DNA of 64,000 nucleotides from Cryptomeria japonica (lineage: Eukaryota; Streptophyta; Pinopsida; Cupressales; Cupressaceae). This document shows, in pieces, positions 44,700 to 57,527 of this stretch. The stretch is taken from the NCBI RefSeq assembly GCF_030272615.1, contig NC_081415.1, forward strand, positions 622,727,740 to 622,791,739, given 5' to 3'. Below the pieces are notes generated by a model, which was not told the DNA's origin, ran no database searches, and was given only the letters and a program-made list of their open reading frames with translations. A program made the translations under genes and the position numbers. Positions within the stretch are counted from its first letter, which is position 1, and the number at the start of each line of letters is the position of its first letter.

Positions 44700-47220
44700 C
44701 CTATGAACAACATGCACCTTAAACGATATTATATATAAGGGCTGGGTTAGTTTAGGTTTTTTCTTTTTGCATTGCATCTCATTTTCTTCAAAGCATTACA
44801 TCACATATAATTTCTTTTTAAATTGCATCGCATTTGCAAAAGTTCTACATTTACATATAGCAGCATCAATAAAACAATGCAACTGTCCAAGTTTATCATC
44901 TGTTTGCATTTAAGAGAAACAAGGGTCATCTCCTTTCTTAGATATTCAGACATGAAGTCTTTGAGGTCCTAAGGTCATTCATTTTCAACATTATTCGGTG
45001 ACGACGCTTTACTTATGGTTGGGTAGTGATTTCACTATTTGAGACTTGTCAACCCAAAATCTATCAATTTCTATATCTCAAACACATTAACAAAATCTCT
45101 AATTCATTCTAGACACCTAGTTGATCATATGATTAGTGAAAAATCTAAAATTATACTTTAGCGCCACTGTATTTGTCACACCCAAGTAGGTTTCATTACT
45201 TGCAAGTCAAGGCAAGAAAAAAGAAAAGAAAAAGTGTTATGCCAAATATTCATCTCAAGGCAAAAGAGAAATGATATATAACTGAAATATCACACACACA
45301 AAGTGTGACAAAAATCTTGACTATGGGAACATGCAAGTAACTCCATCAGGGCTATGGACACCTGCTAGCAATGGAGCAATATTTGAGAAATTACAGTCTA
45401 TAACCTCGTTGGAGCTTAAAAGCTTGCTGGCAGCGAGTCTCTTTTCGGGATGCTTTTGAAGTTAGAATAATCCATGTAGCTAGTCATATAGGATGCTAAG
45501 GATCTTTAGTGAACACAAGAGCAAGAATTAACTCATTTGCACACACATGGGAAAATGAAGATCAAATTTTCAAGAACCAATATGAAAGTTTTCTGCGTCT
45601 CCATTTGTAAATCCTAGTCACTAAGTGTGTTAATTTGGATGTTCCAAGGGACCTTAAGGATCGATTGACCACTTATCTACTATATGTTTTGTACCTCCAA
45701 TTCAATTGGTGTATTACAAAATGCTAAACAAACACAATCATCCTTGTTCGAATAGGAAATACATTTTCATCATGCATATTGCATTAACATAGGTCATATC
45801 AAAAATTCATTATCTTCGCATGCATTCTACAGATCATTATATCATACAGGTCTGCACACTCGGGGCATAATTGAGAAAAACCCTAGAAATTGAATAAAAA
45901 TCCTTCAAAAATCAATAAAAAAACATTTGGAAAAATTCCTCCAAAAATTTAAAAAACACTGGGAAAATCTTTCAAAAATTCAAAAATAGTGGAAAACATA
46001 AAATCCAAAAACATTCGGAAAAAAAACTAAAAACCCTAAAAAAAAAAAAATCAATCCAAAAACATTCGGAATGAGTTGTGAAAAAATCCAAAAACATTGG
46101 GAAAATCTTTCAAAAATTAAAAAACAATGGAAAACATAAAATCCAAAAACATTGAAAAAGCTCTTGGAAAAGAAATACAAATTGGAAGTCAATCAATCAA
46201 AAAATTGCAATAAAATGTCTCGCAAGAAACAAATACCCTAGCAGATATCCAGAAAACACTTCGCACAAAGTTAACAAAGGATATGACTATCTAGTCAAAC
46301 ATTTGCAATCAACTGATCAAACTGTCTTATCAATCGTATCATATTCATATCAAGTGATCATAATCTTGTCTTAAACAGAAGAGGATACACTCGAAATCAG
46401 ATAGGTCAGCCTCAAACGGTGTCCGTAACTCTGAGATCAGACATTATAAACCATCACATCAAGCAATTGAGAATGAAGGTACAAGGTTAGTATAGCTGCT
46501 GAATTTTGTCCGGGTCAGTCTTTATCTTTTATCATTTGGCAACAAATCATGTTCCTATGCTACTCAAGGATGTCCACAAGTGACTAGAGGAGCCATGATG
46601 TGCATTATCTTTTTCTTTGTTTGTTGTTTGTGGTGTGAACCAAGGAATTTCTAGGGAAATTGCTCTAGTGGGTGTTTGTGATAGGAGCATTTAGCTTGTG
46701 AATGCCACACATACCTTGACACCTAGTGTATTTCCCAGAATGGAGGGTTTCACTCCTTGTCTGCTACGTGTTTGTTTCTTCAATGAGATATCTTTACATC
46801 TTGGTTCCTTATACCCTGATGTGCTAAGCTCCATTGTTACATAACAAGGCTTAGTGATGAATATATATTGCGCAATAAATAATGACATAGGTTCGTGAAT
46901 CAATCATTCTCATTTCATCTCATTTGGTTATTGCTAGTTTGTTGATTCTTTTCTCATCATCTCTTTCTAAATCATTTTCTATCATCTAACATTATTCTAT
47001 TTCATTCTCTCATATTCTATCTCAATATCATCTTCACATCACTTATCTATATCTCTAATTACCTAACTATTCTTCTATCTCACATTTTTCTTCATTTGAG
47101 AGATCATTCATACCTTTAATGCACAATCTCGAGGGGGCATTAAACCCTAAGTATTACTGGGGCATACTAGGGCAGAAATTTTTTGTTTTCTTTGAAACAA
47201 TATCATTCCGACATTGTCTC
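44700..47220. other. Element F 3' interior, no gene seen
   Basis: AT-rich non-coding DNA. At 45880-46190 it has loose A-rich repeats built on CCAAAAACATT and GGAAAA. No open frame of note on either strand. Confidence 0.6.
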
Positions 47221-47233
47221 AAAGAGGGGCAAA
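47221..47233 (+). other. Element F polypurine tract
   Basis: AAAGAGGGGCAAA immediately before the LTR start TGTAGACACC. Confidence 0.7.
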
Positions 47234-48673
47234 TGTAGACACCTAAAAATGTCTCATTGATCATGTACTAATTATTCCTCTAATTGATTAAATAATTCTT
47301 TAATTCTTTAATTAAGTTAATTAACCTTATTCTTCTATTTCATATTTCCTCATCATCTTATTAATTAATTAATTTTCCAATTCTGTCATCATTTAATCAT
47401 CAACCCTTTTCTAAAATATTAATTAAATATTTATTATTTAATTAATTATGATTTTAATCCTTCAATTTAAATAATCTTTATTATTTAAATAAATTTCATT
47501 TTCAATTTCTATCTTCTAATCATTTAATCATTCAACCTTTTTCTAAGTATTAATTAAATATTTATTATTTAATTAATTGTGATATTAATTCTTTAATTTA
47601 AATAATCTTTATTATTTAATTAAATTCAATTTCTAAAAAATTAAATAATTTTTTAAATTGTTTAATTAACTAATTTATTCTTCTAATTCAAATTCAAATT
47701 CCAAACCTCCAAATTCTAATTTCGTTTAATTATTTCTTCTAATTCCTTCTAATAATTTTTAATTCTTCCAATTTCTTCTAGTTTCAAATACATGTGCATG
47801 ACTTCAAAAATCAACTTGAATTCAAAAGTCAAGTTCTAAATATATTCAGATAACAAATTGAATTTAAAATAAATTCAATATTTGAATTAAATCTCATGCA
47901 AAGATTAAATTGAAAATCAAAGTCAAAGTGCAAGCACATGCTAAATTAATTAATTCAATTAATTAATTAATTAAATCGTTATCTTTTCAATCTCTATTTC
48001 TATCTTCCACTTGGCTTTTTTCCAAAAAGCTTTCAACCAGTTAACTATTCCATCTATTTCAATTGATTATTTTAATTAATTGATTAATTCTATCATTTCT
48101 TTAATTCTCTCCAATCATTCTTTTTCTATCTTCTAGTTAGCTTTTTCTAAATAAAGATTTCTTTGTCATCCTCTTAATTATTCTCCAATCATTCTTTTTC
48201 ATCTTTCCATCAACTTTTTTCTCAATTAGTTAACTCATTTATCTATTCAATCTATTCTATTTCACCTCCAAATCAGTAGTTCAACTATTAATTAGCACGT
48301 GAGCTCACCTAAGTTCCACCTCTTGATTAATCTGTTCCACCTTTCAATCAATCCTCTCCAATAATCTATAAACTGAGCATTCAATCTCCATTTTCAATCC
48401 TCCTCAATCCTGGATAATTACTCTGAATCACGAAGTTTGAATCTTTGTGTCACTTGCTAGTTGCCAGTGCAATATCTAAGTGCCATCATACCACAAAGAA
48501 TAGAAGAACAATGGAAGCTATATGCGATCATGGAATAGGGAGTCTTTAATTGATTATTTTACATTCCTATTGATTGTTTGCATTATTTCATTGGTTTATT
48601 TAGGATTCTTTAATTAGATAGGGATTTGTGATTTCCCTCTATTTCTAATTGATTTTGATAGATGAATTTTACA
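47234..48673 (+). repeat. Element F 3' LTR
   Basis: 1,440 bp, TGTAGACACCTAAAAATG to GAATTTTACA. AT-rich with many AATTAATT words, complete at both ends. Confidence 0.85.
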
Positions 48674-48699
48674 TAGAACAAACTTTGTACCAAACCCTA

Positions 48700-49304
48700 A
48701 CCAATTAAGTCAAGACACTCCACAACTGCCATTCTACTGAGATCCACCATTATAGAGCCATCCTCACGCCTGATGGTCATGGAAGCAAAGTCATAGTTTT
48801 TAGATAAGAATCTTAACAAGTCAACCTCCATGAATACATTAGGCACAATCAACTTGGCTTGATTCAAGGTCCAAGGATTGGAGAGAGAGAAACATGGTAC
48901 ATATTCTCATAGAAATAAGAAAATAATTTCCAACTTCTAATGAGGATGAGAACATCACTGCATTGATAAAAAAATTCATTGAATTCACCCCTTTCTCTTG
49001 CACTTCCACTCGAATCAAGAAGCACATCTATTATATCCTTTGTCAGTGGCCTCTTTTTTGCTTTGACATCACCTTCTTCCTTTGCCACTACCTTTTCTTC
49101 TTCTTGAGCATTAACCACAGGGAAATTCTTTGCGGGGGCTAAAGCTTTCTCCCTTTTTGGTTCATTTGGTTTCCATGGAGAGGGTTTCTTAGGGTCATTT
49201 GTTGGTTCTTTCCTCTTCTGAGGAAACCTAGGTCTCACTAGCTTTGTTTGTGCAAACACCTCTTGCTGAGGTGGCAGGACTTGGCCCTCCAATGACAATG
49301 ACAT
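48700..49304 (-). pseudogene. Unknown minus-strand ORF, partly decayed
   Basis: ATG at 49304 opens 146 codons. The N-terminal 90 are Lys/Pro/Glu-rich and disordered (KRKEPTNDPKKPSPWKP), then a helical part (TKDIIDVLLDSSGSARERGEFN). After the stop near 48864 the same kind of sequence continues in pieces to about 48710, with MEVDLLRFLSKNY and MVDLSRMAVVECLDL. The style is that of uncharacterised ORFs of plant LTR elements, but no domain or LTR pair ties it to one. It abuts the 3' LTR of F, so F may have inserted into it. Function unknown. Confidence 0.45.
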
Positions 49305-49569
49305 CTTCTATCTAGAGGAGGGCTCTCCTTTTCTTGGCATGAATCCTCCTAAACCTTAAAACTTAGACCTTTTGCTCACTAACTTATCTCACTTAAGTAA
49401 TTCTTTGCTCAATTTTCACAGTTTCGTTCAACAAATTGGAAAGCTTTGGAGAAAGAAAAAATAGACTTGAAGGACACATTATTGAATTTTTCAAAACAAC
49501 TTCTTCTCGCATTGCAATATTCCTTCTCCAATCCGAGCTTCAGGATGCATTTATGATATAATCGGCTAA

Positions 49570-49803
49570 ACTTTTTTTTTTTAAAACTATGCCTGGTAAA
49601 ATTTTTAACGCTTTTGACTTGGAGCTATGAACCAGTGAGGCCACAAATAGGGGACCTCATCCCCACACTTAACTTTTTCAAATCCACAAGCACAACGACC
49701 CATCAAAGGCACAAGGCCTTGCGAGCATAGTGGCCCAACAAGGATTTGAACCTAGGTGGCCACTTCACTAATGAAGTGTTTTAACTATGACACTACATGT
49801 CAG
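49570..49803 (-). mobile_element. tRNA-derived SINE-like sequence
   Basis: On the minus strand: an A-box-like TAGTGTCATAGTTAAAACAC (about 49795-49776), a perfect B box GGTTCAAATCC (49752-49742) about 43 bases on, a non-tRNA body and an A-rich tail (complement of the T11 run at 49572-49582). This is the plan of a SINE transcribed by RNA polymerase III. I could not place it in a named family, and the flanking duplications are unclear. Confidence 0.6.
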
Positions 49804-50195
49804 AAGACAATCAACTGAACCTGAAAATTGAAATCTTTTCTGCATTAAATTGGCACCAATTGGGTTTCATTCAACACCTAGCCGCATTGCATTTTTCTTT
49901 TAAACCTAGGCCATTGATTTCACTTTTAATTTCAATGGATGCTTCAAATGTCCTATAAAATCCATTCTATAATTCCCTCTTAATCCACACATGTGTCGAA
50001 TCACCATGTAGGGTCTACCCTGCATCAACCTTCCTTATCCTTGCACATGGTTTGCATTCCAAATTGGGTTCCACTAATGATCTTGTGGGGACGCAGGTAT
50101 AGCAGTCTCCAACACTTGCTTCCTGCATACCCATGGGAATCTTGCTCATTTACTTAACTTTGTGTTGGGGCATGAGTGAAAGCAGGTTTTCTATA
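49804..50195. other. Filler between SINE and duplication, no gene seen
   Basis: No open frame, terminal repeat or RNA gene recognised. The 49310-49569 stretch on the other side of the SINE is also empty. Confidence 0.55.
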
Positions 50196-53100
50196 AAGAA
50201 ACCCTGCATGCCCATAGGACCTTTGAGCACTTTGGAAATATCATGCAGGGAAGCGGAAAAACATACTTCACTTAGCATACACTCACAAGAATTGTGTAGA
50301 AATTAAAATTTTCATGCGGGGATACGGGCAATACATGGAAATAGAATCCCACCCTGCATGCCCGCAAAATATTTGGGGGTACAATGAAAAATATACAAAG
50401 ATGCGGGTATAGTCATAAGTGCTAAAATTGAGCACATACATTAATCCGAAGGGTTTAAAGTCATTAAGAGGGGCCATCGATCCTAGAAAAAAATTACAAA
50501 AATAAACCTAAGGAAAGACATTTGCACTTGGAAAATAAGGGAAGTCAACCAGCTAATCAAAGGTTTTCAAACATAGGTTCGGTTAACATGATGCCACATG
50601 ACAATGGAAAGAACACAACTTAAATGGCCAACTGACTAAACAAGTCACCGGGAAGAAATAAATAGGCACCCAAAACAAAATTCAAAAATGCTAACAGTGC
50701 AAAAATTTGAAAAACTAACCCAACTAGGAAAGGATTTCGCATAGTCCTAACACCTTGGACTATAAAGTTCATGTGGGTTGTACATGGAAAAATATTCAAT
50801 TTTTGGGAAAACTAGTACCAAAAAGTATGTGGGTTCATTTGTTTTGTGAACTCATGGCTTTGAGTCACATGGCTTTACCTTACTACTTTGTTGTATTTAT
50901 GTGAGCTTGATTCTATAAAAGCAAGCATATGGTTAGTGGTTTAAGGTTGGCTTGTTGGGGTTTAGGAATGATTGTCATTGTATCAAGTCTTCTTCTAAGG
51001 AGTGTATATGTGGAGAGCATGCCACATGATATGTGGATACATGCTTTGACACATGGAGGATGAATATGAGAAATTTGGTGTTTCAAAAGTGTTCATGAAG
51101 GCTCTATAAGTGTATTGTAATATTTCATTTCTAAATTATACATTGAGAATGGATTCTTTTAGAGGTTGGATTTTTCCCTCTTGAGGGTTTTCCTAGGGTG
51201 TATCTTGTGTTTCACTTGATTGTATTTCAAGTCTATTCTTTTGCATATGAATTATGAATACTTGTTAGCATAGATTTGTCTATTTAGAATTTGTGAAAAT
51301 TAGCATAGATGACAACAAATTTCCTAACAATATGGTTGATATTTTGTATATGACCAAGAATATATGAAACTTTGGTCAAACTATTAATAAAGCTTTATTA
51401 ATCATGGTCAAAGGCAATAGGTAAACATGTAAGGGATGCCCTAGATGTTGATGGAAGAAAGAGTGTAGTAAAGGTTAGTCTTTGGATTTGTAGTTGACTA
51501 GTCCATTTTAGTCCATTGATTTACAAGCTAATTCACTTGTTGAAGAAAAAAAATATAAATCTTAAATGTCAACATGGGGTTTCCTTGTCAAGGGTGTCTA
51601 TCATTATTCTTGGGGGTTTAAGCTTTCTAAGTTTTAGAATGTAAAGTTTTAAAGGTAAATTAAGTGTGTTTATTGATTATTGATTTAAACTAGAAATTTA
51701 AGTCTATGTTCACTAAGATATTTTTATCATGTAGCTTTTAAAATATAATATTTTTCAATACATTAAACACTAAATTTAAATTAACCCTAAAATGCTAATT
51801 CGTACATTAAAAACCAAATTTACATGTTGAACACTAAATTTGCATCAAACCCAAAATACTATCAATAAACCATCAATCCACATTTGAAATAGATACATTT
51901 ACATAAAAAAATTAGTAAAAATGGTTTTATTTATCTTAAACCCTAAAAACATAAAATAAATTTTGAAAACCTACTTGGACGTCTTCAAGAATTAAGGGTA
52001 TGACTGAAGGAGGTGGTAGGAGGTTAGTGGGCTAGTACCTATTCTTGTTTTCCATCTAAATTCTACTTTCACTATTGTTATAGGAAAAAAATGTCTTCGT
52101 AGTCCATTTCTTAAAAAATAAATACTTAAATTGTGAACTAGGTACCTATTCTAAAATAGGTATGTATTCATAATGGGTACCAATTTAGATCAGGACTTTG
52201 AACCATAATGGGTACCCATTTTGATTGCGTGCATGTTTAAGATCAAGTCATATTTGCTAAATAGGTACCCACCTTTTTTTGAAATAGGTACCCATTCTTG
52301 TTGGAATTTTTTGCCCAATGCTTTTCCAATATGTAGACCCAACTTCTTGCAAATACCCATATGATACTAATATAGTATACTATCATGCCTTATCATTAAT
52401 AAGTAATTTTATTCTCTCATTTAATTATTTGTATTCTTTATATGCAACCAATTAAACAATGGAAATATATTTCACTAACAATATTTTTGGTGAGTTATAC
52501 TTTTTAGTAAGAGATTTATACTAAGTTGCATATCCAAGGGAACTTTACCTGTTTTCTTCACTTAGAGTCATTTCATATTTTCCTTAGTCAAATATTTATA
52601 ACTTCTTTTCATACCGATTAATATCTCTCACAATTATTTTCAACCAAGTAGCAGTTAGTGGCTATTTTAAATACATGTCAAATGCTACCCATTGTAGTCT
52701 TTTTTCTATTTTGTAGGTTTATGATGGGGCATTCATTATGAGGAGAATTCAAGATTGACTTTTATCTTTTAAGTATTTAAAAAATTAATTTTCATTGTGT
52801 CTATTTTTTTTTAACATTCATCTATCTAGTAGTTCACATGAACATCAACATGGAAGAAAAAGTAATAATAGAAATTGTATGTACTCATTCCTTCTTTCTT
52901 TATATTTTGGGCCCACTTTCATTAGAGTTCCATTATTGTAGTCATTATGTTACAAGTGGCATATTCATACATGAATGTGTGTCATGATATCACTCTATTC
53001 CAATCCCATTATCACCCATCCCCAAAGATTTATCTTAGTCCCTATATCCTCCATCAAATCCACTAGATTAGATCTCTAGGTGAAAAAAACACACAAGTCA

Positions 53101-53829
53101 TTTCTACATTTGTAGATTGGAAACTTTAAATTTTTATAGTTCAAATTTAAAATAAATCTCATCAAATTTCACTCTCACTTGTTATTGGATAGTCACCTAA
53201 TGCATAGTTTTGTTGATTTATCTACTAAATTGTTGTATTATAAGAAGTTCATTTGTTTATTCATTTTCACATTATCTAGGATGCATAGATTATCATAATT
53301 GTTAAGAAAATATTTATCATTGAAACATAATAAAGCATTAGATCAAGATAAATCATCCTAGGTCTATTGCATTGTAACTTGTTGTCCTTGATTCTTCCTC
53401 TAAAGTAGTTGAATGTATCTAACCAAGAGTCTCATTGAGTAGAAACTAATCCTCACAATTCAACAAAATCTTTAGAGGTGTTTGCATGAATTGCAACTTC
53501 TCACCAAAATTCAAATATTAGAAGATAAATGGAGGTGAATTGAAGTAATTAATTTTCAACTTGTTCACTCTTATGAATAGAGGTTATGGTACAAACCAAT
53601 TTTGATCATCTTTTACATTAATTTTTTTCTTTTGAAATTAAATTACATATCACATTTAAACTCATTTATTTTTTACCTTTAATTCAACATCTATTATTTA
53701 TAATCTCATTTTTTTTGATTTGAATTAATTATATTCAATGAAATATATTATTTATTTAACCTAAATATTTAAGACTTATATTCATTCACAATAGATAAGA
53801 ACTAATAATCAACCATTTCTACAATACAT
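50196..53829. repeat. Duplicated segment, copy 2 (uninterrupted)
   Basis: Direct-orientation match to 6560-8777 plus 22073-23469, by eye over 95% identical for long stretches. It carries the empty target site of element B at about 52405-52415 (a single CTCTC). It ends at the same D-type LTR start as copy 1, so the LTR was in place before the duplication. Confidence 0.87.
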
Positions 53830-54153
53830 AAAAATTAGTGGTGCAGGAGCACCTCATCAAGCCCTTCAAGATGACACGACAGACTCTGATAAGGGAGGAT
53901 AAGGAATTAACAATGTCTTTAGGATGTTTTATATAGGTTTTTAATCATGCATTATATGTTTGTAATAATGAATCCCATCTTGTGAGCCAAACTCCTGTTT
54001 TGGCATTTCTATGAGCCAATTAGGACATTTGGACAATAGGGATCCAATGTGTTGGTTTTGGGTGCTTTAAGATGTTTTAGGAGGGGTTGAACTTGACCCA
54101 AGGCATTAGGAGGCAAAAGATGACATTTTGACAACTTTTGCAAAAGTTATTAA
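53830..54153 (+). repeat. Start of a second D-type LTR, cut by element G
   Basis: TGCAGGAGCACCTCATC onwards matches the first 320 bases of the D LTR at 23470. It breaks off at 54153 where the G LTR begins. The remainder probably lies beyond the window. Confidence 0.85.
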
Positions 54154-55303
54154 TGTTGGTATTTTTTATGTTTATGTTGTGATTGTCATTGATGGACACA
54201 CACTTGCATTAAGATCCTCTTTATATGTATGAGTTAGAGCACAACCGGTATTTGTTCCAACCAGTATGTTGTAGGTATGTTGTATTATAGTCTTTAGACT
54301 ATTGATATTTTGCAGAATGTGTTTCCCGGTCTAAAGCAACATGTTGACCCCAAGCAGTTCGTGGATACCAAGCGATACGAGGGAGCAAAGTGGCATAACA
54401 CATTTTTACCACTCTTCATTTTTGATAAACCGGCAACTGGTATTTTGTATGAACTGGTAATACTCTGTGATGAGTTACCAATCGACATTTTGTGATGAGT
54501 TACCAATCCACCGATTGTTTGACGGTGCTGACACACTGGCGATGCTTCTTGTGTTGTGTTATTGAGTATGTCTAGATTCATTGAACCTAGGAAATTGAAA
54601 TGTAATCCTATTGGACCGACATGAAATAAGATTCCTTTAAAAGGACATCATGTCTAGGGTTTTAGGTTGTTGCTAAAAGGGTTTATGTTGTTGCTAGGGT
54701 TTAAGGTGTTTGAGGAGTTGAAAAGAATATGAATGTGTAGAAGACTGAAAATGCATGAGTGCATTAAGAATGAGCTATCAAGGATCTAACCGAGCAGTCT
54801 GTGCTATTAGATAGATCAAACACTTTTTGATTACTCATAGCTTTGACAAGTCTCTAGCCCTTAATCGGATAGGCCCAAAAGCCTTTTGTAAAATCCTCTA
54901 AATAGGTGGTTCACCTTTGTGAATCTAAAATCCACTAGCAAGGTAGTCCTTGATCGGACTTATCTCCTAACAGAGATTGAGATTCCTAACAGGATCTATT
55001 CTGGTGAAGAACATTGTAAGACCTTAACCAGTCTAACCTCAACCGATCTGGTTTCTATTCTGCAGATAGTGACTTCTGAGTTCCAACTCACCGTGGTTTT
55101 TCCCATTTGGGTTTCCACGTCAAATATCTTGTGTTATGGTTGTATTGCTTTTGTGGGTGAATGCTTTATTTGCATTTTGGTTTGCATGTGTGATAATCGG
55201 TCTGTCTATTAAACTATTTTACCAGTTTATCTTTAGACTGTTTAAGTGTTTAAGTGCAGTGTTTTTTGGTATACTAATTCACCCCCCCTCTTAGTATTCA
55301 TCA
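54154..55303 (+). repeat. Element G 5' LTR
   Basis: About 1,150 bp, TGTTGGTATTTTTT to ATTCATCA. It starts like the LTR of A, has TTGTCATTGATGG near the start and CACCCCCCCTC close to the 3' end, as in B, C and E. Only one LTR is visible; its end is set by the primer site. Confidence 0.75.
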
Positions 55304-55305
55304 AC

Positions 55306-55317
55306 TGGTATCAGAGC
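55306..55317 (+). other. Element G primer-binding site
   Basis: TGGTATCAGAGC two bases after the inferred LTR end. Confidence 0.82.
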
Positions 55318-55353
55318 TAACCTTTCTATAAGTTTAACCACTTGGAAATAGAT

Positions 55354-56300
55354 ATGGGGGAATACACCTTGAGGGAACTTACTCTATGAATCACTCAGTC
55401 TGAGCAAGCCTATGATGAACTTATGGTCAAATACAAGGCATCTCAAGCAAAAAGGAGAGAACATGAAGAAAAGTTGATGGAGCTATTTGAAAATAGTTCT
55501 GCAAATGAAGCAGACATGGAAGCCCTAATTGCAGAAGTAAATAAGTTGAATGAATCAAACTCCAACCTGAGAAAGTAGTTGGAAGGACTGACTATCTAGA
55601 TGTGTCAAAAGCTTGAGAACCAGAGAAAAACTAAAGACCTAGTGAAAGAAAGAGATTGTGAGATCTCCTAGTTGAAACAAGAGATGAGAGCCCTAAATGC
55701 TCAACTCCATGCAAGCAAGGTGGAAAAGGAAGACATGCAAGGAGAATTGAACACTACCATCTCTGAGAATGAAAATCTATTGGAAACAAATGCTGCTATT
55801 TCCAAAGAACTCTCTGAGTCAAAGAAAATACTTGCTAAGTTCAGCAAAAGTACTGTCAAGCTAGAGCAAAAGCTTGAGTCGGCTAGACCAGTAAAGAATA
55901 CCAATGGACTTGGTTTCTCTAGACACAAGGAAGGAGAATCCTCAGGAACAAATGCTGAAGCATCAAAGAAGCAACCGACATTCAAAGGAAAAGGTAAGCA
56001 AAAATTCAAACCTGTTTGCTTTAACTGTCTTAAAGAAGGACACACTGCTAATGTATGTAGGAGCAAAGCCTACAATAATTTTCCTTTACTAACAATTTAC
56101 CTAGATCCGATAAGTTCAATGGTCATTGTTATGCATGCAACAAGTATGGGCATAGAGCATTTGAATGCAGGTCTATCATGAATGACACTGGAAGATATCC
56201 TCAGAGGACCCAAGGAGTTGGTCCTGAACCTTTTGTGAACCAGAATCACAACCGGTTTAATGTCTTCAATCATCAGCCAAGAAGTGGTGGCTATCAAGCG
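55354..56300 (+). pseudogene. Element G Gag-like protein, broken
   Basis: ATG at 55354. Heptad-rich coiled coil (55400-55870) with in-frame stops (TGA near 55387; TAG near 55576, 55597 and 55669). It then has a Lys-rich linker and the CCHC knuckle CFNCLKEGHTANVC (about 56017-56058). A second knuckle CYACNKYGHRAFEC (about 56128-56169) is in another frame, so a frameshift lies between them. Same plan as Gag of B, C and E but little sequence identity outside the knuckles and the NTNGLGF-type linker. Confidence 0.72.
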
Positions 56301-56308
56301 GAAATCAG

Positions 56309-57527
56309 ATGGAGAGAAATACAGGGGAAGTACCAGCCCTAAGGACTGTTAGCAAAATTGAAATGTCCAAGCTCATCAGTTCAGTGAGTGACTCACGTGG
56401 CATGATAGTCAATTCAATCAAGGATGATCTGGTGAAGTATACGTGTATGGTGATTGTATACTGGACATTCTTAGCCAACAGGATTAACTCTGTATCTGCT
56501 ACAACGGTAAATGCCGCTTACCGGATGATAAAGGAGGATGCATCATTTGACCTATGCACTGGTATGTAGAGGCAACTCCTATTGAACCTAAAATCAATCA
56601 AACAAGATAATGCACTAAGGTTCAAGTTTGGACAACTATTGGTTGGGTTGTTCTTTTACTTTCAAGGATACTTCCCAGGAGTGGGAGACATTCAGTGGTC
56701 TGCGGACCAACCGGTTACCAAACAGATAAAGGAAAGTTTGCAAGCAGTGGGAACCGATTATCCTGAAGTTTTGAACAAGTATTTTGATGAGTTCAGATGA
56801 AAAATGAGCCAAAGGATGAGGATCTTAGGTGATATTGTCAAGAAATATGAAGATGACATCTGTTTCACCATCCAGGTGGACAAATGCATAATGGAGGCTG
56901 TTGAGCCTAGAATGGAAGAAGTGGAGCCAATGGGCTATGAGGTGATGTACGACATGCTGGAAGGGTATGCCTCTACCCTTATTGCCTAACCACTTGATCC
57001 TAAGGTGAAGAGAATCGACACCTACCTAGAGGGGATAACACTAGCTGAGGAACCACCAGCAGCGAAAGAGAAAGAACTGGCAGTGAAGAAGGCAAAGGCA
57101 GAGCCTACAGCATCAGCATCGGTTACTACTGCAACTCCAAGAGTGACCAAGCAGTCACCAGCCAAAAAGAAACCGTAAGTAGCACTGGATAAAGTCTTCG
57201 AGAGGAAAAGGAAGACAAAAAGCAACTCTCCAGACTCGGAAGAAACTATGTCTGAGGAGTAGCCCAAGAAGGTGAGACAGACAAGAAAGAAGACAAAGAA
57301 TGAACCGACATCTTCAACATTGGTAAATATAGATATCTCCTCCTACAAACCTTTGACACATTGTCAAAGAACTATCAAAAACATTAGGAGAAAAGTATTG
57401 AATCGTTTAATTGATTATTTTGATGACTTTAATGATGACGAAAAGGAGGCGGTGGAAAAAGAAATAATTCAATATTTATGTGTTAATAACCGGTCCCCTT
57501 CAGAAATTAGATCTGAAACACCAGATT
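56309..57527 (+). pseudogene. Element G ORF2 homologue, N-terminally deleted, cut by H
   Basis: One frame from 56309 to the H insertion, with stops at about 56567, 56798, 56987, 57176 and 57260. It lines up with B/C/E ORF2 from about residue 160: FLANRINSVS against THANRLNSIS, KFGQLLVGLFFY against KFGNLLVCLMLY, KYEDDICFTI against KYQKEICFVI, then MGYEV. Next comes a Lys-rich linker and a helical block (FNDDEKEAVEKEI) like C's LSDDEKGQVEESV. The first 150 or so residues and the gag-ORF2 gap with its TATA box are missing, suggesting an internal deletion. Confidence 0.7.

Larger units (their letters stand above)
38604..48673 (+). mobile_element. Element F: RT-less Ty3-type LTR element, 5' LTR truncated
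   Basis: LTRs at 38604-40526 (start missing, carrying an insertion) and 47234-48673 (complete, TGTAGACACC to TTTTACA), polypurine tract 47221-47233. The interior of about 6.7 kb has no RT, integrase or protease. It holds minisatellites, an Asn/Gln-rich ORF and a fragment resembling the segment just before RT in gypsy elements. Best described as a large non-autonomous (LARD-like) derivative. Because the left LTR end is lost, the target duplication cannot be tested. Confidence 0.82.

Noticed and set aside
49740-49800. A genuine tRNA gene
   Set aside because: A and B boxes are present but acceptor stem and anticodon arm do not pair, and an A tail follows; fits a SINE better.
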